Positions 1 to 6,075 are shown, numbered from the stretch's first letter. The stretch: 6,140 bases of DNA from a bacterium (GCA_024225875.1 JAAEMD010000368.1:1-6140), one strand, 5' to 3'. Numbers and translations: made by a program. Notes: generated by a model from the sequence alone, not told the origin.

Positions 1-28
1 TATTATTATTTTTATTATTTTTATTATT
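1..28. repeat. 9-bp tandem repeat, about three units
   Basis: TTTATTATT occurs at 11-19 and 20-28, and a one-mismatch copy (ATTATTATT) at 2-10. On the minus strand each unit encodes Asn-Asn-Lys (or Asn-Asn-Asn) inside the partial gene. The period is a multiple of three, so copy-number change would alter protein length and not reading frame. The array may continue beyond the window. Confidence 0.75.
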
Positions 29-58
29 CCTGCTAATACCTGTCAATTTACTAAACAT
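1..58 (-). CDS. 5' end of an unrecognised gene, cut by the window edge
   Basis: A minus-strand ATG at 56-58 is preceded by a perfect AAGGAG (66-71) with 7 bases between, so this is very probably a real start. The 19 visible codons read MFSKLTGIS, then Arg, then an Asn/Lys run (NNKNNKNNN) made of 9-bp repeats, and the frame is still open at base 1. No domain is visible and I do not recognise the protein. The low-complexity Asn/Lys stretch suggests a disordered linker near the N-terminus, but that is inference. The stop of the upstream truncated frame lies at 103-105, about 45 bases before this ATG on the same strand, so the two may once have shared a transcript. Confidence 0.6.
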   Translation of the reverse strand, partial: MFSKLTGISRNNKNNKNNN

Positions 59-65
59 TTTCTTT

Positions 66-71
66 CTCCTT
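66..71 (-). promoter_or_regulatory. Shine-Dalgarno site of the leftmost gene
   Basis: The minus strand reads AAGGAG, 7 bases upstream of the ATG at 56-58. It is the main reason for calling that start despite only 19 visible codons. Confidence 0.65.
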
Positions 72-102
72 AGTTTATTTAATATTTATTTTTTTCGAAA
101 AA

Positions 103-231
103 TTAAATACTTTTTATATAAACTATTCGGTAAATTATTTTTTCTAACGCATCGATATCTTGTGGTGCTTTATTGACAGGAGCATGACCATAGATGAGAT
201 AAGCTGAGAAAGCAGCTTTAATTATAGAGTT
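103..231 (-). pseudogene. C-terminal fragment of an unknown gene, 5' part lost
   Basis: The minus strand has an open frame ending in TAA at 103-105. It reads NSIIKAAFSAYLIYGHAPV, followed by a Lys/Asp/Glu-rich stretch and ...LEKIIYRIVYIKSI. The composition and mixed hydrophobic pattern look like genuine protein. The frame stays open upstream to about 318, but beyond about 232 it overlaps the transposase remnant on the opposite strand. No start codon with a ribosome site is visible. I infer that this is the tail of a gene whose front was lost when the insertion sequence entered or was deleted. I do not recognise the family. The true junction could lie anywhere from about 230 to 290. It could also be a chance open frame, though its codon use resembles the neighbouring genes. 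Confidence 0.4.
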
Positions 232-234
232 TAT

Positions 235-511
235 CGTTACGAGATAGTTATAAAATGAAGATGACTCAAGAAGCAGGATTTTCAGGGCTGAAAAGGGGCT
301 GCAACGACATGATATTTAAGACAGGTACAGGGGATTTTACCTGACAGCCACTACCTGGAAATACACACAGGCGATTTACCGATGGTGAGACAATGGTGTT
401 TGGGAAAAGCTGTTGGAAAAGTTGATACAAGAGCCTGATTATGAGTGGCTCATTATCGATGCATGCCATATCATGGTTCGCTGGCAGGAGACTGGAGCAG
501 TGGCAGGTAAT
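235..511 (+). mobile_element. Decayed IS5-family (IS1031/ISL2-like) transposase fragment
   Basis: Broken plus-strand frames resemble the N-terminal half of IS5-group DDE transposases. CGTTACGAG (235-243) gives RYE, typical of the start of these proteins. Frame 3 from 294 gives RGCNDMIFKTG, an in-frame stop at 342-344, then PGNTHRRFT (family consensus near WKNTHRRF). After a frameshift near 380, frame 2 gives DNGVWEKLLEKLIQEPDYEW, followed by LIIDACHI, where the Asp would be the first catalytic residue of the DDE triad. The recognisable homology ends at AGN about base 511. The fragment has at least one frameshift and two stops (342 and 386) and lacks the C-terminal catalytic half. No terminal inverted repeat is visible on either side. 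It is inactive and marks an old insertion followed by deletion. The family call rests on remembered consensus, not on a search. Confidence 0.75.
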
Positions 512-1851
512 TAACTTAGTCGTTTATTTAGTGTTCTGAAATTAATATTAAGAGCTTTAGCGGTTTCCTTTTTATTATAATTGCATTTTTTGTAAATTTC
601 TTTTGCGTATAATTTTACTATAGCATCTTCTGTTAAAATTGTGTTTGAATTCTTTTTTATTGTTTGTAATGTGCTGTCTACATCTCTTTTTAATAAAAAA
701 GTAGAAATAAAATCTTCAGATAAAACGTTACTGTCTGTAATAATAATAGCTCGTGAAACAACGTTTCTTAGTTCTCTTACATTACCTTTCCAGGGGTAAG
801 ATTTCATTTTATCAATAGCTGCAGAACTAAAGCACTTGACTTCTTTTTTGTATTTTTTGGATAGAGTTTTTAAAAAGTGATTAGCCAGTATCTCAATATC
901 TTCTGGTCTTTGCCTTAAAGGAGGAATAGTAATGGGAAAAACATTTAATCTGAAAAACAGATCCTCACGGAACCTCCCCTCATTAACCATTTGCTCTAAA
1001 TTCTGGTTTGTAGCAGTAATAAGACGGACGTCTGTTTTAATAGTTTTTGTGCCGCCTACCCGTTCAAACTCGTTTTCCTGAAGTACTCTTAGTAGTTTTA
1101 CCTGCATACCCAGACTAAATTCACCTATCTCATCTAAAAATATTGAGCCTTGATGAGCAAGTTCAAACCGGCCTGGCTTTTGTAGATCTGCTCCAGTGAA
1201 GGATCCTTTTTCATGCCCAAAAAGCTCACTTTCAATTAAGGACTCATTAAAAGAAGCACAATTAAACTCTACAAAAGGGTTTGATTTGCGATCACTTTTT
1301 TCATGTATAGCTCTTGCAATTAAGCTTTTCCCTGTTCCACTTTCACCAAGTAATAAAACGGAAGCATCTGTTGCAGCTACCTGCTCCATCATTTTAAAAA
1401 AATCAAGCATGGCAGGGCTTTGTCCAAGAATAATGTCGTTATCATTTTTTAACTGGATTATTTTATGTAGATTTTTATTTTCATTCAGTAACTGCCATCT
1501 GATGATAGCCTGGGTTATCGTTAGCTTTAGTTCATCGTAATCAAAAGGTTTTTCTATATATCTAAAAGCACCTTCTTTTAAGAAATCTATAGATGTCTGC
1601 TTGTCTGTATGTGCTGTTAATGCTATTACCGGGATATTTGGGTAAAAGGCTTTTGTAGCTTTAATAAATTCAAGACCGTTCATTTCCGGCATCTTATAGT
1701 CAGTAATAATTACCTGAGGTTGATGTTTTTGTAATTTTGCTATCCCTTCTTTCCCATTTTTTGCACGGATAATAGTTGTGTTTTCGCTTTTTAATAAACG
1801 GTAAATAGCTTCAGCCACGTGTTTTTCATCATCAACAACAAGAATTTTCAT
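511..1851 (-). CDS. Sigma-54-dependent response regulator (NtrC/AtoC type)
   Basis: This is a cytoplasmic two-component regulator that, once phosphorylated, would use ATP to remodel sigma-54 RNA polymerase at promoters. With the start at 1851 it has 446 residues. The receiver domain is about 1-120: acidic pair D7-D8, phosphoacceptor D51, T79 and K101. The AAA+ domain is about 138-375: Walker A GESGTGKS (169-176), GSFTGA loop (216-221, a variant of GAFTGA), Walker B SIFLDE (236-241), FREDLFFRL arginine-finger region (294-302) and GNVRELRN sensor II (356-363). A Fis-type helix-turn-helix occupies about 415-446 and ends abruptly at NKRLS. An ATG at 1867-1869 would add six residues (MYNVVI), but MKILVVDDE is the usual receiver start and a -10 box lies just upstream of it. 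Neither ATG has a Shine-Dalgarno site. No partner histidine kinase is in the window. The stop codon touches the transposase remnant, so the last few residues may be lost. The general role is well supported; the target genes are unknown. Confidence 0.93.
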   Translation of the reverse strand: MKILVVDDEKHVAEAIYRLLKSENTTIIRAKNGKEGIAKLQKHQPQVIITDYKMPEMNGLEFIKATKAFYPNIPVIALTAHTDKQTSIDFLKEGAFRYIEKPFDYDELKLTITQAIIRWQLLNENKNLHKIIQLKNDNDIILGQSPAMLDFFKMMEQVAATDASVLLLGESGTGKSLIARAIHEKSDRKSNPFVEFNCASFNESLIESELFGHEKGSFTGADLQKPGRFELAHQGSIFLDEIGEFSLGMQVKLLRVLQENEFERVGGTKTIKTDVRLITATNQNLEQMVNEGRFREDLFFRLNVFPITIPPLRQRPEDIEILANHFLKTLSKKYKKEVKCFSSAAIDKMKSYPWKGNVRELRNVVSRAIIITDSNVLSEDFISTFLLKRDVDSTLQTIKKNSNTILTEDAIVKLYAKEIYKKCNYNKKETAKALNINFRTLNKRLS

Positions 1852-1860
1852 TATAACAAC

Positions 1861-1890
1861 ATTATACATCTATCAGTTTAATAGCACCAA
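1861..1890 (-). promoter_or_regulatory. Putative promoter of the response regulator
   Basis: On the minus strand TATAAT (1861-1866) lies 18 bases downstream of TTGGTG (1885-1890), a 3/6 match to TTGACA. Only 9 bases separate the -10 box from the ATG at 1851, so transcription would begin at or next to the start codon. The weak -35 lowers certainty. If the gene starts at the ATG at 1869 this box would be inside the coding region. Confidence 0.45.
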
Positions 1891-1973
1891 GAGATAATAT
1901 CCCGGGAGTCGTACAGTTTGCAGAAGCAATTTTATAAATATCCTGTATTAATAAAAATATATTTATATAATAG
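1862..1973 (-). pseudogene. Possible tail of a gene upstream of the regulator, cut by the palindromic element
   Basis: An open minus-strand frame ends in TAA at 1862-1864, ten bases before the regulator ATG at 1851. It reads IQDIYKIASANCTTPG and then ILSLGAIKLIDV. It looks like real protein, with Gly/Pro/Cys placement and codons like those of the neighbours, and it has the tight spacing expected of an upstream operon partner. It has no start codon and runs into the palindrome at 1974. I do not recognise the family. It may be the relic of a gene once co-transcribed with the regulator, or a chance open frame in a 249-base spacer. Confidence 0.3.
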
Positions 1974-2093
1974 TATATAGCTGTTCCAAAATAAAATGTC
2001 CGCCACTGAAGTTTTCAAATGACTTCGTTTATGTACGCCAGTACACAGCACTTAGTCATTTAAACGGACACTTCAATTTGTACCAGCTATATA
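1974..2093. mobile_element. MITE-like imperfect palindrome, 120 bp
   Basis: The left arm (1974-2002) and right arm (2065-2093) are inverted repeats matching at 24 of 29 positions. Both begin TATATAGCTG and end at TGTCCG. Inside them is a second pair, AAATGACT (2017-2024) and AGTCATTT (2054-2061), and at the centre TGTAC (2032-2036) and GTACA (2041-2045) around a four-base loop. The DNA or its transcript could fold into one long, interrupted hairpin. There is no coding capacity. The outer TA could be the target duplication seen with mariner/IS630-type elements, but the ends are themselves palindromic, so the exact border is uncertain. The first 15 bases from TATAGCTG recur at 6122, which supports a dispersed repeat. 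Confidence 0.65.
2065..2093 (+). promoter_or_regulatory. Possible outward promoter in the right arm of the palindrome
   Basis: CGGACA (2065-2070, 4/6 match to TTGACA) is followed after exactly 17 bases by TATATA (2088-2093, 4/6 match to TATAAT); TATAAA at 2090-2095 is an alternative. Transcription would start near 2100, leaving a short leader with the ribosome site of the YopX-like gene. No other space for a promoter exists between the element and that gene. Weak boxes, so tentative. Confidence 0.3.
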
Positions 2094-2104
2094 AAGAAAA
2101 GCGT

Positions 2105-2111
2105 AGAGGTG
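2105..2111 (+). promoter_or_regulatory. Shine-Dalgarno site of the YopX-like gene
   Basis: AGAGGTG ends 7 bases before the ATG at 2119 and fixes that start. Confidence 0.6.
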
Positions 2112-2118
2112 TTGATTT

Positions 2119-2541
2119 ATGAAGGAAATAAAGTTCAGGGCATGGGTGAGAAAAGAGGAAAGGTTAATACCAGATGATAAGATTGTAAGTATTTTCTTTA
2201 TTGGTGGTAATGGAATTAATGAAATTATAGATGATGGCTCCAGATATAGATTTTATTCCCGGGATGAAGTAGAAATTAGTCAATATACCTGTTTTAAAGA
2301 TTCAGAAGGGGTAGATATTTATGAAGAGGATTATGTTGAATATATCCTGCCTGATGGTATGAAAATAAAGGGTCTTGTTACCTGGGATAAAGGATTAAGA
2401 ATAAAAAAAATAGAAGGCGAATCAGAGGATGGACAAGTTTCAGATGTGAGTTTCTATCAGAATGGAAGAGAGCTGTTTATATGGAGTGATTTAACTGTTA
2501 CAGGTAATAAATATACAGGAATGTCTCAGGCGATAGTTTAA
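2119..2541 (+). CDS. YopX-family phage-type protein
   Basis: The 140-residue product starts MKEIKFRAW, the signature opening of YopX proteins, which were named from Bacillus phage SPbeta and are widespread in phages and prophages with no settled biochemical role. Further family features are SQYTCFKDSEGVDIYEEDYV at about 54-73 (consensus like QYTGLKDKNGKEIYEGDIV), a following beta-rich stretch with VTWDKG, and the closing GNKYTG (consensus GNIYEN). The length is usual for the family. There is no signal peptide or membrane segment, so it should be cytoplasmic. It is the only plus-strand gene and no other phage gene is visible, so it may be a lone leftover of a prophage or an independently acquired cargo gene. 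It begins 26 bases after the palindromic element, which may supply its promoter. It is convergent with the antiporter gene. The family assignment is from remembered consensus and is good; function is unknown. Confidence 0.85.
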   Translation: MKEIKFRAWVRKEERLIPDDKIVSIFFIGGNGINEIIDDGSRYRFYSRDEVEISQYTCFKDSEGVDIYEEDYVEYILPDGMKIKGLVTWDKGLRIKKIEGESEDGQVSDVSFYQNGRELFIWSDLTVTGNKYTGMSQAIV

Positions 2542-2664
2542 TGGCCAGCTGATATATCTGATATTGACCTGCCTGCATCTCGACCACGGGAGGTACTGGA
2601 TATTTTTGCTCTTACAGCATTTAACCTGGAATTGAGTCTATGCCTGGATATCTGTTTTAAGCTC
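2542..2664. other. Convergent spacer without a clear terminator
   Basis: This 123-base stretch lies between the stop codons of the YopX-like and antiporter genes. It looks richer in G+C than the other spacers. The frame after the YopX-like stop remains open across it (WPADISDIDLPASRPREV and on), and so does one minus-strand frame. I see no strong stem followed by a T-run on either strand. It may be a worn gene remnant. Confidence 0.35.
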
Positions 2665-3894
2665 TTATGCTTTATTAAGTTCTCCGGATCTATGCAGAGC
2701 ATAAGTTGCAACAATCGGCCCTACCAGCTCATGTATGAACGTTGTTCCTATAATAACACTTGTTAATGTAGCGGAAAAAAAATCAAATGCCGGATTTTGT
2801 CCTATAAGCATGGCAAGGCCAAGTACTATACCTCCCTGTGGCAGTAGTCCCCAGGCAACATATTTCCTTATTGGAGTTGAGGCATTGCTGAAAATAGCCC
2901 CTATAAGCGTACCTGAATACTTGCCTGTAGTACGTAGAATAGTAAAAAGAATTATTGGAACAGTGGCTGTCATTAAGGATGAAAAGTTTAAATGCATGCC
3001 GCTAAAAGTAAAAAATAAAACGAATATTAACTCTTCCGTATAATTTTCCAGTATATTAAAAGCATTTTCTTTTAAATGACCGAAATTAACCACAATCATG
3101 CCCATCAGCATAGTTGCCAGTAATTCATCCAGCCCCATAAGTTTACAACCTCCAAAGCACAGTGAGATAGCACCTATAGTAACTACAATCAGAACACCGG
3201 CCCCTTTATTTTTAACCAGGCTGGCAAATAGATTAAAAATAAAACCAAATAAAATGCCGGCAACAGCTGATATTAATACAATCACAATGGTTTTGCCCAT
3301 TGCCATTAAAAAATGATCTGGATAATAGAGTATAGTCATTTTAGTTAATTCAATTGCTACTGCAAAGTTTATAAATGTAAGGATATCATCAATTGCAGCA
3401 ACACCTAAAATTGCACTTGAAGTGTCACCTTTGGCCTTAAACTCATGTATCACAGCTATTACAGCGGCTGGGTCTGTTGGAATAGCAAGTGCACCAGAAA
3501 GTATACATAGTGGCAGCAGAAAAGAGGTCCATTCAGAGGATAGATATGCGCTGAAAAAAGGTAAGATAAAGAACAGACCTACCGTGACTACAATGAACGT
3601 GATTTCAGCCTGATAAAATGCTATTCTTACTAGACTTTTGCCTAATTTTTTCATTTTTTTCTTTGACAGGGATCCGCCGATAACAAAGGTGATGACAGCT
3701 AATGAAATTTCAATGATGACATGAGTTTGTTTAGCAAAATCAGGTGGTATAAATGAGAAAATTCCAGGATTAAAGCAGACCCCGGCTAATAGATATCCGG
3801 AAACCCTGGGGAGTCTTACTTTAGTAGCCAGCTCTCCAAATAGAAAAGCACCAAATATTATAAAACCGATTAAAAGTACATTTATTTCATGCAT
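2665..3894 (-). CDS. Cation/H+ antiporter, Na+/H+ exchanger domain (CPA superfamily)
   Basis: This 409-residue integral membrane protein would exchange Na+ or K+ for protons across the inner membrane. About 11-13 hydrophobic segments span the chain. Family marks are LPRVSGYLLAGV (28-39), the broken-helix motif TDPAA (140-144), the paired ion-binding aspartates in AAIDD (D169-D170), the LRTTGK segment with a conserved-type Arg/Lys (320-325), GLLPQGGIVLGLA (349-361) and HELVGPI near the C-terminus. The double Asp suggests electrogenic exchange, by analogy with NhaA and NapA. The protein stops right after the membrane domain, with no TrkA-N/RCK or other cytoplasmic regulatory domain such as KefB/KefC carry. 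The start is supported by AAGGAG eight or nine bases upstream. It has its own spacer and probable promoter downstream of purD. The superfamily is secure; the transported ion is not determined. Confidence 0.9.
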   Translation of the reverse strand: MHEINVLLIGFIIFGAFLFGELATKVRLPRVSGYLLAGVCFNPGIFSFIPPDFAKQTHVIIEISLAVITFVIGGSLSKKKMKKLGKSLVRIAFYQAEITFIVVTVGLFFILPFFSAYLSSEWTSFLLPLCILSGALAIPTDPAAVIAVIHEFKAKGDTSSAILGVAAIDDILTFINFAVAIELTKMTILYYPDHFLMAMGKTIVIVLISAVAGILFGFIFNLFASLVKNKGAGVLIVVTIGAISLCFGGCKLMGLDELLATMLMGMIVVNFGHLKENAFNILENYTEELIFVLFFTFSGMHLNFSSLMTATVPIILFTILRTTGKYSGTLIGAIFSNASTPIRKYVAWGLLPQGGIVLGLAMLIGQNPAFDFFSATLTSVIIGTTFIHELVGPIVATYALHRSGELNKA

Positions 3895-3902
3895 TTTTCT
3901 GG

Positions 3903-3908
3903 CTCCTT
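3903..3908 (-). promoter_or_regulatory. Shine-Dalgarno site of the antiporter gene
   Basis: AAGGAG on the minus strand lies eight bases upstream of the ATG at 3892-3894 and decides the start. Confidence 0.7.
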
Positions 3909-3958
3909 TTTCAAGAAGAAGGATTTCTGTTGCTTATAACATTTTATGCTACATGCTT

Positions 3959-3964
3959 ATTATA
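3959..3964 (-). promoter_or_regulatory. Probable -10 box of the antiporter promoter
   Basis: A perfect TATAAT lies on the minus strand in the 105-base gap between purD and the antiporter. Transcription would begin near 3952, giving a leader of about 57 bases with a Shine-Dalgarno site. I see no convincing -35 at the right spacing, so the call is modest. Confidence 0.4.
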
Positions 3965-3999
3965 AAATAATTTAGAAAAAATACCACATTTAAAATCTG

Positions 4000-5283
4000 T
4001 TAGATGGATATGCTGTTTAAAGCTTTAGATCCTATATCCAGGCGATTATATTTGTTTTCAAAGGTGATTTTATCTACAGCTTCATAAGCCCTGCTGATAG
4101 CTGTTTCAATGTCTTTATCAAGGCCTACGACACCTATTACCCGGCCACCACAGGTAAGTAATTTATTGTCAGCACTTTTAGTGCCGGCATGAATAACCTG
4201 AATAGATTTATTATTTTTCAGATCCCTGATCCCGGTAATAACCTTATTTTTTTCATACTCTTCCGGGTAACCCTTTGATGCAAGTATTACGCATACGGCT
4301 GCATTTTCTTCCCATTCTAAAGTTATGTTGCTTAATGTTTGATTTTCAATTGCCTCAAAGATATCAATTATATCGTTTTTAAGTCTTGGAATAACAACCT
4401 GTGTTTCAGGGTCTCCAAACCTGACATTAAACTCAACAACATAAGGCTTTCCATCATTAATCATAAGTCCTGCATATATGATGCCTTTATAAGTGATACC
4501 CTTTTCTTTTAAACCGTTAATAAGTGGGTAAAAAATCTGATCTAAAACTATTTTTTCAATTTCAGTGGTTACAACAGGTGCTGGTGAATAAGCGCCCATT
4601 CCACCTGTATTAGGGCCCTTATCATTATCATATAACGGCTTGTGATCCTGAGCTGGAGCAAGAGGATAGACTGTTTCGCCATCCGTAAAGGCCAGTATGG
4701 AAGCTTCTTCACCTTCCAGGAAATCTTCTATTATGACTGTTAGTCCTGCACTGTCAAAAACCTTCTGGATAAAACACCTTTCCAGAGCATGCTTTGCTTC
4801 TTTTTCTGAAAAAGCAACGGTTACACCTTTACCCGATGCGAGACCATCAGCTTTAACAACAACAGGATATTCATTTTTTCTGGTTAAATAATGGAGAGCT
4901 GATTCAAAGGTGTTGAAACGCTCATATTTTGCTGTTGGTATATTGCATTCTTTCATTATCTGCTTTGCCCATTCTTTTGATCCTTCAAGCATTGCAGCAT
5001 TTTTGTAAGGTCCGATAATACGTAAGCCATGGCTTACAAATATATCAACTATACCAGCAACTAACGGAGCCTCAGGACCTACTATAGTAAGATCTATCTT
5101 TTCTTTTTGAGCAAAATCCAGCAGCTTATAAATATCTGTTTCTTTTACTGGTATATTTTCTCCGATTTCGGATGTTCCTGCATTGCCAGGAGCAATGAAG
5201 AGTTTTGAAAGTCTGGGGCTTTCATTTAACTTGATAGATAAACTATGTTCTCTTCCCCCTGATCCAATAAGTAGAATTTTCAT
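4000..5283 (-). CDS. purD: Phosphoribosylamine--glycine ligase (GAR synthetase)
   Basis: This is the second step of de novo purine synthesis: phosphoribosylamine + glycine + ATP give glycinamide ribonucleotide, in the cytoplasm. The 427 residues match the usual bacterial length. The N-terminal domain has GSGGREH (7-13), PGNAGT (32-37) and VGPEAPLV (68-75). The ATP-grasp domain has EGSKEWAK (100-107), VVVKADGLASGKGV (141-154), EDFLEGEEAS (186-195), DHKPLYDNDKGPNTGGMG (213-230) and the metal/ATP-binding EFNVRFGDPETQ (284-295). The C-terminal domain ends with GGRVIGVVG (379-387) and NRLDIGSKAL (413-422). All key motifs look intact. The ATG at 5281-5283 gives the canonical MKILLIGSGGREH start although no Shine-Dalgarno site precedes it; a -10-like box ends 8 bases upstream. 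No other purine gene is in the window. It follows the acyltransferase gene by 51 bases. Confidence 0.97.
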   Translation of the reverse strand: MKILLIGSGGREHSLSIKLNESPRLSKLFIAPGNAGTSEIGENIPVKETDIYKLLDFAQKEKIDLTIVGPEAPLVAGIVDIFVSHGLRIIGPYKNAAMLEGSKEWAKQIMKECNIPTAKYERFNTFESALHYLTRKNEYPVVVKADGLASGKGVTVAFSEKEAKHALERCFIQKVFDSAGLTVIIEDFLEGEEASILAFTDGETVYPLAPAQDHKPLYDNDKGPNTGGMGAYSPAPVVTTEIEKIVLDQIFYPLINGLKEKGITYKGIIYAGLMINDGKPYVVEFNVRFGDPETQVVIPRLKNDIIDIFEAIENQTLSNITLEWEENAAVCVILASKGYPEEYEKNKVITGIRDLKNNKSIQVIHAGTKSADNKLLTCGGRVIGVVGLDKDIETAISRAYEAVDKITFENKYNRLDIGSKALNSISI

Positions 5284-5291
5284 AAGCGCAC

Positions 5292-5321
5292 ATTATTATT
5301 TAGAAAGTATTTATATGTCAA
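5292..5321 (-). promoter_or_regulatory. purD promoter, probably leaderless
   Basis: On the minus strand a perfect TTGACA (5316-5321) is followed after 18 bases by AATAAT (5292-5297, 5/6 match to TATAAT). The -10 box ends 8 bases before the purD ATG, so the transcript would start within about two bases of the start codon. No Shine-Dalgarno site exists to favour a longer leader. A second AATAAT at 5295-5300 would have only a 15-base spacer. Confidence 0.6.
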
Positions 5322-5334
5322 GGCATAATCCCTT

Positions 5335-6069
5335 CTAAGGATTTAAATTCAATATTTTTTGCCTTGTTTCTTCCATAAGCTCTTCTATATGTTCTTTTTC
5401 TGTTTTTTTGTCAGACAATTTTTTAACTATAACTGGTTTGCCTATTCGTACCACTACTTTACCAGGATTTATCCACCAGCTGTTTTTATTTAATAATTTA
5501 TGAGTTCCACTTATATAGCATGGCACTATAGTTTTACCTGTTTGTACAGCGACTTTAAAAGCACCTTTTTTAAATTTTGACATAGATGCTTTACTGGATC
5601 TTGTGCCTTCAGGAAAGAATATTACAGATTTGCCCTGCATTATGTATTCTTTTACTGTTTCCAGCTGTTTTACAGCATACATGGCGTTTTTTCTATCGAT
5701 AGTTATATGACCCTGCTTTCTTAGATTCCAGTTGAGTAGAGGGATCTTTAAAAGTTCTTTTTTCGCTATAAAATACACTGGTTTTGGAGCTAAAGCCATA
5801 TATATACCAATATCAAAGTGGCTTTGATGGTTTGATACAATAATGAAACTATCGTTTTCCGGAACATTTTCTATACCTGTAATATTATATCGTATTCCAG
5901 AACAGAAAAGTCCGCCCCTGATAAAAGCCGAAGCGCTTCTGTGGTAAGCAGATTCTTTGTTTTTTTTGAATAAAACATAAAAACTCGATATAACAAAATG
6001 AGAAGTTACAGTCAAAATGATTATCATCCAGACATAACAGGTATATAAGAAAAGAAAAATATTTTTCAT
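5335..6069 (-). CDS. plsC: 1-acyl-sn-glycerol-3-phosphate acyltransferase (PlsC family)
   Basis: This is a membrane-bound enzyme that adds a second acyl chain to lysophosphatidic acid, making phosphatidic acid for phospholipid synthesis. The length, 244 residues, is usual for PlsC. Residues about 4-34 form a hydrophobic N-terminal membrane segment. The catalytic NHQSHFD motif (HX4D with H81 and D86) lies at 80-86. Further motifs are the FPEGTRS substrate-binding block (152-158), the FKKGAF stretch (166-171), and IVPCYISGTH (181-190). The C-terminus is Lys/Glu-rich and soluble. The ATG at 6067-6069 follows an extended -10 box by six bases, with no Shine-Dalgarno site. purD lies 51 bases downstream with its own promoter-like boxes. 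The family is clear. The symbol is by family, since paralogous PlsC-like acyltransferases act on other lysolipids. Confidence 0.88.
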   Translation of the reverse strand: MKNIFLFLYTCYVWMIIILTVTSHFVISSFYVLFKKNKESAYHRSASAFIRGGLFCSGIRYNITGIENVPENDSFIIVSNHQSHFDIGIYMALAPKPVYFIAKKELLKIPLLNWNLRKQGHITIDRKNAMYAVKQLETVKEYIMQGKSVIFFPEGTRSSKASMSKFKKGAFKVAVQTGKTIVPCYISGTHKLLNKNSWWINPGKVVVRIGKPVIVKKLSDKKTEKEHIEELMEETRQKILNLNP

Positions 6070-6075
6070 ACGACT

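Noticed and set aside
1..28. Possible CRISPR or larger satellite
   Set aside because: The unit is only 9 bp with no spacers and it falls in frame within a coding start.
266..469. 67-codon minus-strand open frame
   Set aside because: It lies antisense to the transposase remnant, whose family motifs (THRRF, VWEKLLEKL, IIDACHI) explain this DNA on the plus strand.
1196..1540. 114-codon plus-strand open frame inside the regulator
   Set aside because: It is the mirror of the well-supported AAA+ and receiver coding sequence and has no ribosome site or recognisable domain.
1974..2093. Reading the palindrome as an intrinsic terminator or tRNA-like RNA
   Set aside because: There is no T-run directly after the stem on either strand, the stem is far longer than a terminator, and no cloverleaf or CCA end is visible. 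The repeated end at 6122 fits a dispersed element better.
2655..2675. Terminator at the antiporter 3' end
   Set aside because: Only a four-base stem (AAGC/GCTT) is present and no T-run follows it on the minus strand.
2735..3613. Three plus-strand open frames opposite the antiporter (2735-3043, 3098-3316, 3422-3613)
   Set aside because: They are shadows of a complete membrane protein gene with intact motifs, with Ser/Pro/Thr-rich low-information sequence.
3895..3999. Riboswitch in the antiporter leader
   Set aside because: The leader is about 57 bases and AT-rich, with no conserved core or multi-stem fold that I can see.
4697..4891. 64-codon plus-strand open frame inside purD
   Set aside because: It is antisense to the ATP-grasp domain and shows no independent signal.
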